Assembly: GCA_035279545.1 (NCBI GenBank)
Contig: DATEHM010000077.1
Span: 1 to 63,879, forward strand
Reading direction: 5' to 3'
DNA from: Segetimicrobium sp035279545
GTDB taxonomy: Bacteria > Sysuimicrobiota > Sysuimicrobiia > Sysuimicrobiales > Segetimicrobiaceae
Length of the DNA stretch: 63,879 nt
Of this stretch, positions 1 through 10,052 are shown piece after piece (the stretch's first letter is position 1; each line of letters starts with the position of its first letter). The notes beneath the pieces are model-generated. The model was given only the letters and a program-made list of their open reading frames with translations. It was not told the DNA's origin and ran no database searches. Both the position numbers and the translations under genes were made by a program.

Positions 1-514
1 TCGCCCACACCGGTTCGTACGCCACGGCGAGGCGCGGGAGGTCCGCCGCCGCCGTGTCGCGTACCGCGGCCCGCACCTGCCGGGTGATGACGCCATCGGT
101 CTCCCCCGCCTGCCGCTCCTCCAGGCGTTCGCCCACGCAAACGATCGGGGAGAGGCCGGCGGCAAACGCCGAGCGCACTTTCCATCCCACCGCCTCGTCG
201 GTCTCCCCGAAGTAGAGGCGGCGTTCCGAGTGGCCGATCAGCACCGCGCGGCAGCCCACGTCTGCAAGCATCGCCGCGCTGATCTCGCCGGTATAGGCCC
301 CCTGCGGCTCCCAGTGCATCGTCTGTCCACCGAGGACGAACGGCGTCCCCCGCAGGACCTCGGCGACGGCGGTCAGGGCGGTGGCCGGCGGACAGATCAC
401 GACTTCCACACCGCGCAGATCCCGGAGGGCGGCCTTGATCTCGGCGACCAGGCCGAGCGCTGGAGAAACCGTCATGTGCATTTTCCAGTTGGCGACGATG
501 AGGGGGGTGCGCAC
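1..514 (-). CDS. tpiA: Triosephosphate isomerase (C-terminus beyond window)
   Basis: Interconverts dihydroxyacetone phosphate and glyceraldehyde 3-phosphate in the cytoplasm. The protein starts from a GTG with the N-terminus VRTPLIVANWKMH, which carries the family's catalytic N-x-K. It continues through VCVGERLEERQAGETDG and reaches AYEPVWA just after the catalytic glutamate region. The 3' end is cut by the window edge, so about 171 of the usual ~250 residues are visible. The start lies 2 bases after the pgk stop, so it is the distal gene of gap-pgk-tpiA. The family call is secure; only the end is unseen. Confidence 0.96.
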   Translation of the reverse strand, partial: MRTPLIVANWKMHMTVSPALGLVAEIKAALRDLRGVEVVICPPATALTAVAEVLRGTPFVLGGQTMHWEPQGAYTGEISAAMLADVGCRAVLIGHSERRLYFGETDEAVGWKVRSAFAAGLSPIVCVGERLEERQAGETDGVITRQVRAAVRDTAAADLPRLAVAYEPVWA

Positions 515-516
515 GG

Positions 517-1694
517 CTAGGCGGCGTCCTCCAGCACGGCGACGCCCGGGAGCACCTTGCCCTCCATAAACTCCAGCGTTGCACCGCCGCCGGTGCTGAC
601 GTGTGTCATCTTGTCCGCATACCCGAACTGCTCGACCGCCGATACGGTGTCCCCACCGCCAACGATCGACTCGGCGCACGACTCCGCCACCGCCTTCGCG
701 ATCGCCCGCGTGCCGCCGGAGAACGGGGCGAGCTCAAACACGCCCATCGGCCCGTTCCAAAGCACGGTCCCGGCAGCCGCAGTGGGGGCGCCGAACGCCG
801 CCTCGGTGCGCGATCCGATGTCGAGTCCCATCCACCCGTCGGGGATGGCCCGGGCCCCAACGACGCGCACCTCGGCGTCGGGCGCCGGGCGCTGGGCCGC
901 GACGACGTCCAGCGGAAGCAGCATGCGGACCCCTCGATCGTTCGCCTCCGCCATGAGCTCGCGCGCCAGGTCGAGTTTGTCCTCCTCGCAGAGCGACGTG
1001 CCGATCTGACCGCCGGAGGCCCGGAGCAACGTATAGCACATCCCGCCGCCGATCAGCATCGTCTGGGCGAGCCGCAGGAGGTTGCGGATGACCCCGATCT
1101 TGTCGCCCACCTTCTTGCCGCCGAGGATGACCACCAGGGGCTTCGTGGGAGCTTCGAGGACCTTCCCGAGAAACATGAGTTCCCGCTCCATCAGGAGCCC
1201 CGCGACGGCGGGGAGGATCTTTGCCACCCCCACGGTGCTGGCGTGGGCGCGGTGGGCGGTGCCGAAAGCGTCGTTCACGTAGATCTGGGCAGTGCTGGCG
1301 AGGGCGCGAGCGAAGGCGGGGTCGTCAGCCTCCTCCTCTTTGTGAAACCGTAGGTTCTCCAGGAGCGCCACGTCCCCCGGCCCCAGCGCCCCTACCGCGG
1401 CGTTGACCGCGGGGCCGACGCAGTCATCGAGCTTGGGGACCGGCCGATGGAGCAATTCCGCGAGCCGTTGAGCCACGGGGTCCATCCGAAGCGCGGGATC
1501 GGGCCCTTTCGGCCGACCCAGATGCGAGGCGAGAATAACGGCCGCCCCGTGATCGCGGAGGTAGGCGATCGTGGGCAGTGCCGCCGTGATTCGGTGGTCG
1601 TCCGAGATCCGCCCCCGCTCGATCGGGACATTGAAATCAACCCGGACGAAGACCCTCCGGTGGGAGACATCGATGTCGCGAACGGTCTTCTTTC

Positions 1695-1698
<4 letters not shown>
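517..1698 (-). CDS. pgk: Phosphoglycerate kinase
   Basis: Transfers phosphate between 1,3-bisphosphoglycerate and ADP in glycolysis. About 393 residues, the normal family length. The N-terminal motif VRVDFNVPIERGRI, the substrate-binding ASHLGRPKG, the hinge/nucleotide segment ILGGKKVGDKI and the C-terminal ATP-site GGGDTVSAVE are all present. I chose the GTG that overlaps the gap stop by four bases (GTGA); longer in-frame extensions only read through the end of gap. The gene is translationally coupled to gap and followed 2 bases later by tpiA. Confidence 0.96.
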
Positions 1699-2699
<1,001 letters not shown>

Positions 2700-2805
2700 A
2701 CGCCGCCTCCCTGTCCCGAATGGTGGCCCCCCGCAGGGGAGTGCGCATCCTCCCCAAGAGGGCTCGCCCCCTCTGATTCTACCCCGGCAGGGGTCGTCTT
2801 CCCCT

Positions 2806-3717
2806 CTACGCCAGCCGCCCCTCCTCACGCCCGGAGGGGGCCACCCGAAGCGCCCCCCACTGCAGGGCACCCACGCCCGCCAGCGAGCCGAGCGGCGCAA
2901 CCACCACCACCCCCCGCCGGGCTGGCTCCACGTCAACCACCGACCCCATCGCCGCGAGCCATCCGTCCCGATCCGCGAGCCCCACCAGGAGATGGCGAAG
3001 GGCATGGCGGGGGATATCCGTGAGCATGCAGTGCTGGGGGATGACGCGCCCCTCGTAGACCGCCGGTCGGCCGGCCGGCAGGGCGCCCAGATCCAGCGTG
3101 TGCCGTTGTGCCGAGGCAAAGTATCGGCGAAACCGCATCATCCGCATCGCCCGACGCGCCTCCTGGGGGCGGCTTCGCACATCCGGGGACGAGCGGAGGC
3201 GGTGCACGATGATATCCGATGGGACCCTGGCGAGGATCGGCTCGATCTCGGCGTCCCACTGCAGGGCGACCACGTGCTGCGGCCGGACGTATCTAATCTC
3301 CTGCTCCTTGGCCGCCGCCGCCGCCGGACCCTCCACCCACCCCGTCGTATCGACGACCACGACCTCGGCCCGCCGCGCGCGCGCCCACTCCACCGCCCGG
3401 ACCGTACCCTCAACCACGTATCGGTGGACGTTTCGCGGAGAAGTGTCTCCAACGAAGAAGGCCGCGGTCATGGGAAACTGCTCCATGCTGCGGACGGGAG
3501 TCCGCCCCACCGCCAGCCCGACGGTCGCCGGCGGCCCAATGTCGGACTGCCCGGTGTCGGCGTCGACCACGACCACGGAACGCCGCGACCGCAGCGCCGC
3601 GTTGGCGATCGCGGTGGCGGTGGTCGTCTTGCCCACATCCACAGATCCCAGCATCATCACGACGCCCCGAAGATCCGGGACCGCCTCTGCCGTCTGCCAG
3701 GACTCGGGGACGCGCAC
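2806..3717 (-). CDS. Clp1/Grc3/NOL9-type polynucleotide 5'-hydroxyl kinase (P-loop)
   Basis: Predicted RNA/DNA 5'-OH kinase of the CLP1_P family. About 303 residues. Walker A GSVDVGKTTT lies at residues ~24-33. DADTGQSDIGPPATVGLA follows, matching the D-G-Q-S-D-I-G-P-P signature I associate with archaeal Clp1 kinases. Walker B is VVVVDTTGWV (D-T-x-G-W). The C-terminal ~100 residues form a family-like domain without a clear motif. The gene sits 28 bp after the last V-ATPase gene and before gap, so it is probably cotranscribed. It could instead act on another polynucleotide or be a divergent GTPase. The family is clear; the substrate is unknown. Confidence 0.8.
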   Translation of the reverse strand: MRVPESWQTAEAVPDLRGVVMMLGSVDVGKTTTATAIANAALRSRRSVVVVDADTGQSDIGPPATVGLAVGRTPVRSMEQFPMTAAFFVGDTSPRNVHRYVVEGTVRAVEWARARRAEVVVVDTTGWVEGPAAAAAKEQEIRYVRPQHVVALQWDAEIEPILARVPSDIIVHRLRSSPDVRSRPQEARRAMRMMRFRRYFASAQRHTLDLGALPAGRPAVYEGRVIPQHCMLTDIPRHALRHLLVGLADRDGWLAAMGSVVDVEPARRGVVVVAPLGSLAGVGALQWGALRVAPSGREEGRLA

Positions 3718-3745
3718 GCCGCGGCCCTCGGCCCGCCCGGGCTGC

Positions 3746-4390
3746 CTACCCCGCGCCGGCCGCCTTCGCCTCGAGCTTCTTTTTGATCCGCTTCAAACGG
3801 AACACATCCTCGCGCGCCCGCTGCTCGAGGACGTCCCGGATGTACCGGATCTCGCCGCGGATGCGGGGGATGACCACCTGTTCGAGCGCGTTCACTCGCC
3901 GGGTGGTCTTCTTGATCTCCTCGCCGATCTTCCGCAGCGTGATCTCGGTGCTGGCAACCTCCAAAATCGCCCCGACGACCTCTTCGAAGTGATCCGCGCT
4001 CTCGATGGTCCGCGCGGTGACGGCCACCGGATCCTGGCCGCGGGCAAGGACCGATCGCCGAACCTCGTTAGTGGTGATCGTCGGGATGCGGGTCCCCCAG
4101 ATGTTCTTGGTCTCGATCTCGACCTCCAGCCGGCGCGAATCGGCCAGCGCGGCCCCCTCGAGCACCTCCCGCCCTTCCACCGCCTTGGCGAGGCTGAGAA
4201 GCGTGTACGCTTCCTCCGCCGACTTGGTAAGGCGCTCGCGCGCGGCCAGGGCCCGGCGCACGATGTTAAAGAAATCGGCGACGAGCGCGTCGCGCTTGCG
4301 CCTCAGCAGATCGACCCCCTGCTGCGCCAGCTTGACCTGGTTCTGGCGCTGGAGCAGGTTCATCCGGGTTGGGCTGATCGTCTCAGCCAT
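3746..4390 (-). CDS. atpD: V/A-type ATP synthase subunit D (central rotor stalk)
   Basis: Central-axle subunit that forms the rotor with subunit F inside the A3B3 head. 214 residues, standard for the family. The N-terminal signature is ISPTRMNLLQRQNQVKLAQQG. Long helical heptad-rich segments occupy both ends (residues ~1-70 and ~135-205), as expected for the antiparallel coiled-coil axle, and end in FRLKRIKKKLEAKAAG. It is the last gene of the nine-gene operon, 51 bp after atpB. Confidence 0.95.
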   Translation of the reverse strand: MAETISPTRMNLLQRQNQVKLAQQGVDLLRRKRDALVADFFNIVRRALAARERLTKSAEEAYTLLSLAKAVEGREVLEGAALADSRRLEVEIETKNIWGTRIPTITTNEVRRSVLARGQDPVAVTARTIESADHFEEVVGAILEVASTEITLRKIGEEIKKTTRRVNALEQVVIPRIRGEIRYIRDVLEQRAREDVFRLKRIKKKLEAKAAGAG

Positions 4391-4441
4391 TCCGGTCTCC
4401 CTCCTGTGTCGCCGCCCTCATCCCGCCGGCACCTCGCCGCC

Positions 4442-5860
4442 TCACCCCGGCACCTCACCCGGCCGAAACATCCGCTCCATCTGCTCGCCGAAGTAGTATT
4501 TGTCGACGTGGTCGCGGCTGATGCGGGTCAAGGCGCCCTTCGGGAACGTCGACAGCAGCTTCCAGCCCAAGGTCAGCGAATCCTGGATCGAGCGGTCCGC
4601 CTGCCCCTGGGCGATGAAATCCTTCTCGAACCGGTCGGCGAAGCGGAGGTACAGACGGTCGTTCTCCGTCAGCGCCTCTTCACCGATAATCGCGACGAGC
4701 CGGCGCAGGTCAAGGCCTTGCGCGTAGGCGGAGTAGAGCTGGTCGGCCACCTGACGGTGATCTTCCCGCGTGCGGCCTTTGCCGATCCCGTTGTTCATCA
4801 ACCGCGAGAGGCTGGGGAGCGGGTTGATCGGCGGATACCCCCCCTGCCGGTGCAGCGGCCGGCTGAGGACCAACTGACCCTCGGTGATGTAGCCGGTCAG
4901 ATCGGCAATCGGGTGGGTGATGTCATCGTCCGGCATCGTCAAGATCGGGAACTGGGTGATCGTGCCCTTCTTTCCTTTGATGCGGCCTGCGCGCTCGTAG
5001 ATGCTGGCGAGGTCGGTATACATGTAGCCGGGGTAGCCCCGGCGGCCCGGGATCTCCTCGCGGGCCGCGCCGATCTCCCGCAAGGCTTCGCAGTAGTTGG
5101 TCATATCGGTGAGGATAACGAGCACCTGCATATCGAGTTCGTAGGCGAGGTACTCCGCCACCGTCAGCGCCGCCCGCGGGGTCATCAGCCGTTCGATCGT
5201 TGGGTCGTCGGCGAGGTTCATGAAGACGACGCTGCGCGCCAGCGCCCCGGTGCTCTCGAACTCGTGGATGAAGAAGGCGGCCTCGCGTTGGGTGATCCCC
5301 ATGGCGCCAAAGACGACCGAAAACTGCTCGGCCTCGCCGAGGACCTTCGCCTGGCGGGCGATCTGGGCGGCGATCTCGTTCGCCGGCAGGCCCGCGCCGG
5401 AGAAGATCGGCAGCTTCTGCCCGCGCACGAGCGTATTCATGACGTCGATCGTCGAGATGCCGGTCTGGATGAACTCCGCCGGCTTCTCGCGGGCGACGGG
5501 GTTGATCGGGGCGCCGAGGATCGGCAGCCGCTTTTCGGGGATGATCGGCGGCAAGCCGTCGATCGGATCGCCCAGGCCGTTGAACCGCCGGCCGATCATC
5601 TCTCGGCTCACGCCGATCCGGGCGACGTCCTCGCGCAGGCTGAGCGAGGTCTTCACCAGATCCATTCCGCGGGTCTCCTCGAACACCTGGATCACCGCGT
5701 TGCGCTCGGAGACCTCGATCACCTGGCCGCCGCGGGTGCTGCCATCCTGGACGTGGATCTCCACGATCGCCCCGTAGGCCAGGTCGCGGGCCCCCTCCAC
5801 GAACAGGAGCGGTCCCGAGATGTAATTAATGCTGGTGTAGCGCTTGGTCGACAGCTGCAT
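4442..5860 (-). CDS. atpB: V/A-type ATP synthase subunit B (non-catalytic)
   Basis: Non-catalytic nucleotide-site subunit of the A3B3 head. 472 residues. The N-terminus (TKRYTSINYISGPLLFVEGA) and RFNGLGDPIDGLP are typical. At the P-loop position it reads SGAGLPANEIAAQIARQ, lacking the GxxxxGKT lysine, which defines B rather than A. EIPGRRGYPGYMYTDLASIYERAG is also characteristic. It lies 17 bp after atpA. Confidence 0.97.
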   Translation of the reverse strand: MQLSTKRYTSINYISGPLLFVEGARDLAYGAIVEIHVQDGSTRGGQVIEVSERNAVIQVFEETRGMDLVKTSLSLREDVARIGVSREMIGRRFNGLGDPIDGLPPIIPEKRLPILGAPINPVAREKPAEFIQTGISTIDVMNTLVRGQKLPIFSGAGLPANEIAAQIARQAKVLGEAEQFSVVFGAMGITQREAAFFIHEFESTGALARSVVFMNLADDPTIERLMTPRAALTVAEYLAYELDMQVLVILTDMTNYCEALREIGAAREEIPGRRGYPGYMYTDLASIYERAGRIKGKKGTITQFPILTMPDDDITHPIADLTGYITEGQLVLSRPLHRQGGYPPINPLPSLSRLMNNGIGKGRTREDHRQVADQLYSAYAQGLDLRRLVAIIGEEALTENDRLYLRFADRFEKDFIAQGQADRSIQDSLTLGWKLLSTFPKGALTRISRDHVDKYYFGEQMERMFRPGEVPG

Positions 5861-5877
5861 GTCCGCTCTCCCTCTCC

Positions 5878-7683
5878 CTAGGCCTGTGTCCCGGCACGGC
5901 GCCCGTCGCCGGGCGCCCCCGCGGCCGCGCCGCCCTTGGCGTGCTCGCCGAAGGCCGCCGGCAACGACGCCAAGAACTCATCGGCGTGCGCCCGGAATTT
6001 GTCGTTCGGCACCTCTTTGAACCGGGCGATCTGCTCGTTCTGCGAGAGGTTGATGATCTCGTCGATGGCCATTCCGCGCTCGAGCGCGGCCGTGGCCGCC
6101 TCGTAAAACGCCCGGATCGCCCGGGCCATCCAGTAGGATTTCTCCAGAGAGCTGGACGCGTCGATTTCGCTGAACGCGCTCTGCTGCAGGAAGAACTCGC
6201 GAATCATCTTCCCGGTCTCGATCACCAGTCGTTCCTGATCCTGGAGGGCGTCGGGGCCGACGAGTTGGACCACCTCCTGGAGTCCCGCCTCCCGGGAAAG
6301 GATCGCGCTCACCCAGCTGCGTTGGTCGGTGAAGTCTTCGGCGACGTTCTTCGCATACCACGAGTTGAGCAGCGTTTCGTACAGGCTGTAGGACCGGTTC
6401 CAGTTGATCGCCGGGAAGTGCCGCCGGTACGCCAGCTGCGCATCGAGCGACCAGAACGTTCCCACGATCCGCAGCGTGCTCTGGGTCACCGGTTCCGACA
6501 GGTCGCCGCCGGGCGGGCTCACCGCGCCCACCACGGTGATCGCCCCGACCCGGTCGTCCGCGCCGAGCACGACCGCCCGGCCCGCCCGCTCGTAGAAGGC
6601 GGAAAGGCGGCTGGCCAGGTACGGCGGATACCCTTCCTCCGCGGGCATCTCCTCGAGCCGGGACGAGATCTCCCGCAGCGCCTCCGCCCACCGGCTCGTC
6701 GAGTCGGCCATCAGCGCCACACGGTACCCCATGTCGCGGAAGTACTCCGCCATTGTCACGCCGGTGTAGATGCTCGCCTCGCGCGCCGCCACCGGCATGT
6801 TCGAGGTGTTGGCGACGAGGATCGTCCGCTCCATCAACGGCCGGCCGTTCCGAGGATCTTCCAGCTCGGGGAACTCCGTGAGCACGTCCGTCATCTCGTT
6901 CCCGCGCTCGCCGCAGCCGACGTAGACGATGATATCCGCGTTCGACCACTTGGAAAGCGTCTGCTGCACGACCGTCTTGCCGCTCCCGAACGGCCCGGGC
7001 ACCGCGGCCGTGCCCCCCATCGCCACCGGAAACAGCACGTCCAGGATGCGCTGACCGGTGACGAAGAGCTCGGTCGGGTCGAGCTTGCGCTTGACGGGGC
7101 GAGGAAAACGCACGGGCCACGTCTGCATCATCCGGATCTCGGTGCCGTCGCCGAGCCGAGCCACGACGTCGGTGACAGTGAACTCGCCGCTCTGAATCTC
7201 CGCCACCTCGCCCCCGGCGCTGTCCGGCGGCACCATGATCCGATGCGCGTACGAATACTCCTGCACCTCCCCCAGGATATCCCCGGGGCCGACGCGGTCG
7301 CCTTTCTTGGCCTTGGGGGCGAACGCCCACTTCCGGGCGCGGTCGAGGGACGTCACGATCACGCCGCGCGAGATGAAGTCCCCCTGGGCCTCCCGGATCT
7401 TGTCCAGCGGGCGCTGGATGCCGTCGTAGATGCTGCTGAGCATCCCCGGGCCGAGTTCCAGCGTCAAGGGGGCATCGGTCGACTCCACCGGCTCGCCGAC
7501 GTACAGTCCCGACGTGTCCTCGTAAACCTGGACGAAGGCCGTGTCGCCGTCGAGGCGGATGATCTCCCCGATCAGCTTCTCTTTGCCGACGCGGACGATG
7601 TCATACATCCGCGCGCCGGCCAGGCCCTGCGCGATCACCGCCGGGCCGGAGATGCGCGTGATTGCTCCCGCTTTCCCTGCCAT
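5878..7683 (-). CDS. atpA: V/A-type ATP synthase subunit A (catalytic)
   Basis: Catalytic ATPase/synthase subunit. 601 residues. It has an N-terminal beta barrel and the non-homologous bulge domain (~residues 115-190). The Walker A is GPFGSGKT at ~230-237, the catalytic glutamate is in CGERGNEMTDV, and ADSTSRWAEALREIS and SRLEEMPAEEGYP are present. The C-terminal alanine/glycine-rich tail (~20 residues) is an unremarkable extension. Its order after atpF and before atpB matches the Thermus operon. Confidence 0.97.
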   Translation of the reverse strand: MAGKAGAITRISGPAVIAQGLAGARMYDIVRVGKEKLIGEIIRLDGDTAFVQVYEDTSGLYVGEPVESTDAPLTLELGPGMLSSIYDGIQRPLDKIREAQGDFISRGVIVTSLDRARKWAFAPKAKKGDRVGPGDILGEVQEYSYAHRIMVPPDSAGGEVAEIQSGEFTVTDVVARLGDGTEIRMMQTWPVRFPRPVKRKLDPTELFVTGQRILDVLFPVAMGGTAAVPGPFGSGKTVVQQTLSKWSNADIIVYVGCGERGNEMTDVLTEFPELEDPRNGRPLMERTILVANTSNMPVAAREASIYTGVTMAEYFRDMGYRVALMADSTSRWAEALREISSRLEEMPAEEGYPPYLASRLSAFYERAGRAVVLGADDRVGAITVVGAVSPPGGDLSEPVTQSTLRIVGTFWSLDAQLAYRRHFPAINWNRSYSLYETLLNSWYAKNVAEDFTDQRSWVSAILSREAGLQEVVQLVGPDALQDQERLVIETGKMIREFFLQQSAFSEIDASSSLEKSYWMARAIRAFYEAATAALERGMAIDEIINLSQNEQIARFKEVPNDKFRAHADEFLASLPAAFGEHAKGGAAAGAPGDGRRAGTQA

Positions 7684-7736
7684 GTGTCCGTCCTCTCCGG
7701 CGCGGCTCCGCGCCCGCCGCGCTCACGGCGCTCGTG

Positions 7737-8054
7737 TTACTTCAGCTTCACGGCAAACCCAATGTGCTCCTTCACCAGTCGCGCGATGTAGGCTTCGCCG
7801 CTCTCGAGGTGCGCCCGCGGCGCCGGGAGCGGCACGACCACCGGCAGATCTCGACCGCGCAGGAGCCGCGCCCTGGCATCGTCGGTGCCCCGCAGGAGAT
7901 CTTCGTTGACGATCAGCAGCCCGTACCCGGCGGCCGCGTACTCGCGGATCAAGTCCAGCGCGACCTCGGGCGCCGCCGCCTCCCGAACCTCCACCCCGGC
8001 CAGGCGGAAGCCCGTGGCGGTCTCGCTGTCGGTGATGACCGCCACCTTATGCAC
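7737..8054 (-). CDS. atpF: V/A-type ATP synthase subunit F
   Basis: Small Rossmann-like subunit attached to the D axle, proposed in relatives to regulate ATP hydrolysis. 105 residues, starting MHKVAVITDSETATGFRLAGVEV, the typical family N-terminus, with YGLLIVNEDLL in the middle. It overlaps the 3' end of atpC by 8 bases, implying translational coupling, and is followed by atpA after 53 bp. Confidence 0.93.
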   Translation of the reverse strand: MHKVAVITDSETATGFRLAGVEVREAAAPEVALDLIREYAAAGYGLLIVNEDLLRGTDDARARLLRGRDLPVVVPLPAPRAHLESGEAYIARLVKEHIGFAVKLK

Positions 8055-9072
8055 CGACCAACTCCTGCCGGGCGACGTCGGCAGACAATCCCAGCAGCCG
8101 CGCGTGCGCGATCACGCGCAGGTTGCTGACCTCGGCGGCCTTGCGGGTCAAGTACCCGATCACCACATCCAGCGCCAGCGGATCGCCCAACGAGAACTGA
8201 GCGGCCATCCGCTGCGATGCCCGATCGATCGCCCGTTCCACCTCCAGCAGGTTGTCGGTCCCCGCGAGTTCGGCCCCAAACTGCCGAAGACCGGCGGCCT
8301 CGGCCAGGCTCGATTGCGGATCGGCGATGGTGAGGAATTGCGCCGCCGACAGCCCGCCCCCGAGGACGAAGAATCGCTCCCGCTCCTCGCGGGACAGCTC
8401 CTTCATTCGCCGCAGCTTCAGCGCCGTCTTGACGTTGGTGGCGGTGATCTCGGCTCCGAGGAACCGCCGGAAGGTCGCCTCGCCGTCCCCTTCCCCGTCG
8501 GCGACCCTGAGCCCGTGCTGCGCATAGGCTCGGTCCAGCGCCAATTCGATATCGACCAGGCTTCCGCTGCGCTGCGCCGCATCCACGCCCGCCCGCAGCG
8601 CGCGGCCGAGGGGGTGCATCCAGAGCACCAGCGTATCGGCGATCGCCCGGAGGTCGGGCTGCTGGAGCAGCTCGCGCAGCTTGACCTCGCTCAGCACCCC
8701 CCCCGGGTAGAGCGTCGCCAGAATCTCCTCCTCGGTCCTGCCGGTGTGCCGACCTCTAACGATCGCGCGGAGATTTTGCAGATCGTACCGCAACAGCACC
8801 ACTTCGATCTGGCGGCGGGGCGGCCCGTCGGCGAAGCTGAGGATGCGGCGGGTGGCATGATAGAAGTTCTGGGAGAGGGCTTCATCGACCGCGCGCACTC
8901 CCGTGAAGCGGCTGAGCGCTTCCTGCAGCTCCATGTTATACGGTGTCTCGGTCAGCCCCTGGATGAACGTGTCGAGATCGGGCGCCTGCAGCAGCTCCTC
9001 GATGCGGCTCTGGGGCAGGAGATGGGATTTCATCACCTTGACGCGGGCATTGATGTAGGGGAAGTCCCCCAT
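8047..9072 (-). CDS. atpC: V/A-type ATP synthase subunit C (d-type socket)
   Basis: Funnel-shaped subunit that couples the D/F axle to the proteolipid ring. 341 residues, nearly all helical. The N-terminus FPYINARVKVMKSHLL resembles the family's YxxxRxRxxxxxLL pattern, and NLRAIVRGRHTG and NVKTALKLRRM fit the repeated helical domains. Its position between atpE and atpF supports the call. Sequence conservation in this family is low, so the call rests on these patterns plus context. Confidence 0.92.
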   Translation of the reverse strand: MGDFPYINARVKVMKSHLLPQSRIEELLQAPDLDTFIQGLTETPYNMELQEALSRFTGVRAVDEALSQNFYHATRRILSFADGPPRRQIEVVLLRYDLQNLRAIVRGRHTGRTEEEILATLYPGGVLSEVKLRELLQQPDLRAIADTLVLWMHPLGRALRAGVDAAQRSGSLVDIELALDRAYAQHGLRVADGEGDGEATFRRFLGAEITATNVKTALKLRRMKELSREERERFFVLGGGLSAAQFLTIADPQSSLAEAAGLRQFGAELAGTDNLLEVERAIDRASQRMAAQFSLGDPLALDVVIGYLTRKAAEVSNLRVIAHARLLGLSADVARQELVGA

Positions 9073-9105
9073 CGCCGGGCCGCCCCAGCTACCGCGACGC
9101 CGGGC

Positions 9106-9690
9106 TCAGGAGCCCCACAGGGTCTCCGCGACGCGCGATATCAGGATGGACCGCGTCCGGTTCAGCCTGCTGGCCACGGTATTTTCCACGGCGATCCGCC
9201 GGTCCTTGGTCGTGAGGCGCACCCCTCCACGCACGTCGGGGCTCTCCCGAACCTCCACGGACAGGTGGAGCGTCCGGCACGCCTCCCGCGCCGCGTCGGC
9301 GTCCCCGGGAGGCACCTCCAGCGTGGCCCCCGGCGTTTCGATGCCTTGAACCGCCTCCGCCAGCAGCCGCTGCAGAATCGCGCGCCGGCGAGCCGGATCC
9401 CGGCTCGCCCGCTCAAGCTCCTCGGCCGCCCGCGCAAACACTTCCTGGATCGCCTGATCCTTGGCTTCCAGCAGCAGCGCGCCGGCCCGCAGGCTTCCGG
9501 CACTGGCGGCGCGGGTGCGGGCCTGCACGCGCTCATCTTCCAGCCCCTTGCGCGAAGAGGACAGGACCTCCTCCGCGTCCTTGCGGGCGGCGGCCAGGAT
9601 TTCCGCGGCCCGGCGGCGGGCTTCCTCGAGCACCTTGTCCTTCTCGGCGCGGGCTTCCTGCTCAAGGAGCTGAATCAGTTCAGACCCCAT
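9106..9690 (-). CDS. atpE: V/A-type ATP synthase subunit E (peripheral stalk)
   Basis: Peripheral-stalk subunit that pairs with H (G) to hold the A3B3 head. 194 residues. Residues ~1-100 form a charged, alanine-rich coiled coil. The C-terminal globular part (~105-190) contains DVRGGVRLTTKDRRIAVENTVASRLNR, the family's G-G-hydrophobic / D-N-(T/S)-hydrophobic pattern. It lies between atpK and atpC with gaps of about 30 bp. Confidence 0.92.
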   Translation of the reverse strand: MGSELIQLLEQEARAEKDKVLEEARRRAAEILAAARKDAEEVLSSSRKGLEDERVQARTRAASAGSLRAGALLLEAKDQAIQEVFARAAEELERASRDPARRRAILQRLLAEAVQGIETPGATLEVPPGDADAAREACRTLHLSVEVRESPDVRGGVRLTTKDRRIAVENTVASRLNRTRSILISRVAETLWGS

Positions 9691-9719
9691 CGCGATCCCC
9701 TCGAGGGGAATACGGGTAG

Positions 9720-10052
9720 TCAGATCTTCCCATACAGAAAGAAGGCGATGACGAACCCGAAGATCACGAGCGTTTCCGGGATCACCAAGAGCACCAGCAT
9801 GATGCCGAACATCTCGGGGCGCTCCGCCACCACCCCGGCCGCCGCGCCGCCGATCCTCGACTGCGCGATCCCCGTGCCGACGGCGCCGAACCCGATCGCG
9901 ATGCCCGCGCCCACGCCCATCAGGCCCGGGCCGATGCCGAGGCCGCCGGCCTTGCCCGCCTCCTGCGCGGCCGCCATCGCGGTAAAGGACACCACGTACA
10001 ACGCCATCAAGACCAGAACCAACATCGCCCCCCGACGTTTCACCCTATCCAC
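9720..10052 (-). CDS. atpK: V/A-type ATP synthase proteolipid subunit K (c-ring)
   Basis: Ion-translocating rotor ring subunit. 110 residues with three hydrophobic stretches. The first (~10-30) ends at AMAAAQEAG and looks like a cleavable leader. The two mature helices follow at ~37-70 and ~82-108. The second helix carries the ion carboxylate in PETLVIFGF (Glu93). Gln64 and Thr94 align by eye with Na+-ligand positions of F-type c-subunits. The two-helix mature form resembles the Thermus ring rather than the four-helix NtpK. The start overlaps the end of atpI by 8 bases. Confidence 0.93.
   Translation of the reverse strand: MDRVKRRGAMLVLVLMALYVVSFTAMAAAQEAGKAGGLGIGPGLMGVGAGIAIGFGAVGTGIAQSRIGGAAAGVVAERPEMFGIMLVLLVIPETLVIFGFVIAFFLYGKI

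Noticed and set aside
3098..5881. A 900+ codon open frame on the plus strand opposite atpD/atpB
   Set aside because: It mirrors strongly conserved minus-strand ATPase genes and its protein shows no family pattern; such antisense frames are normal at this GC content.
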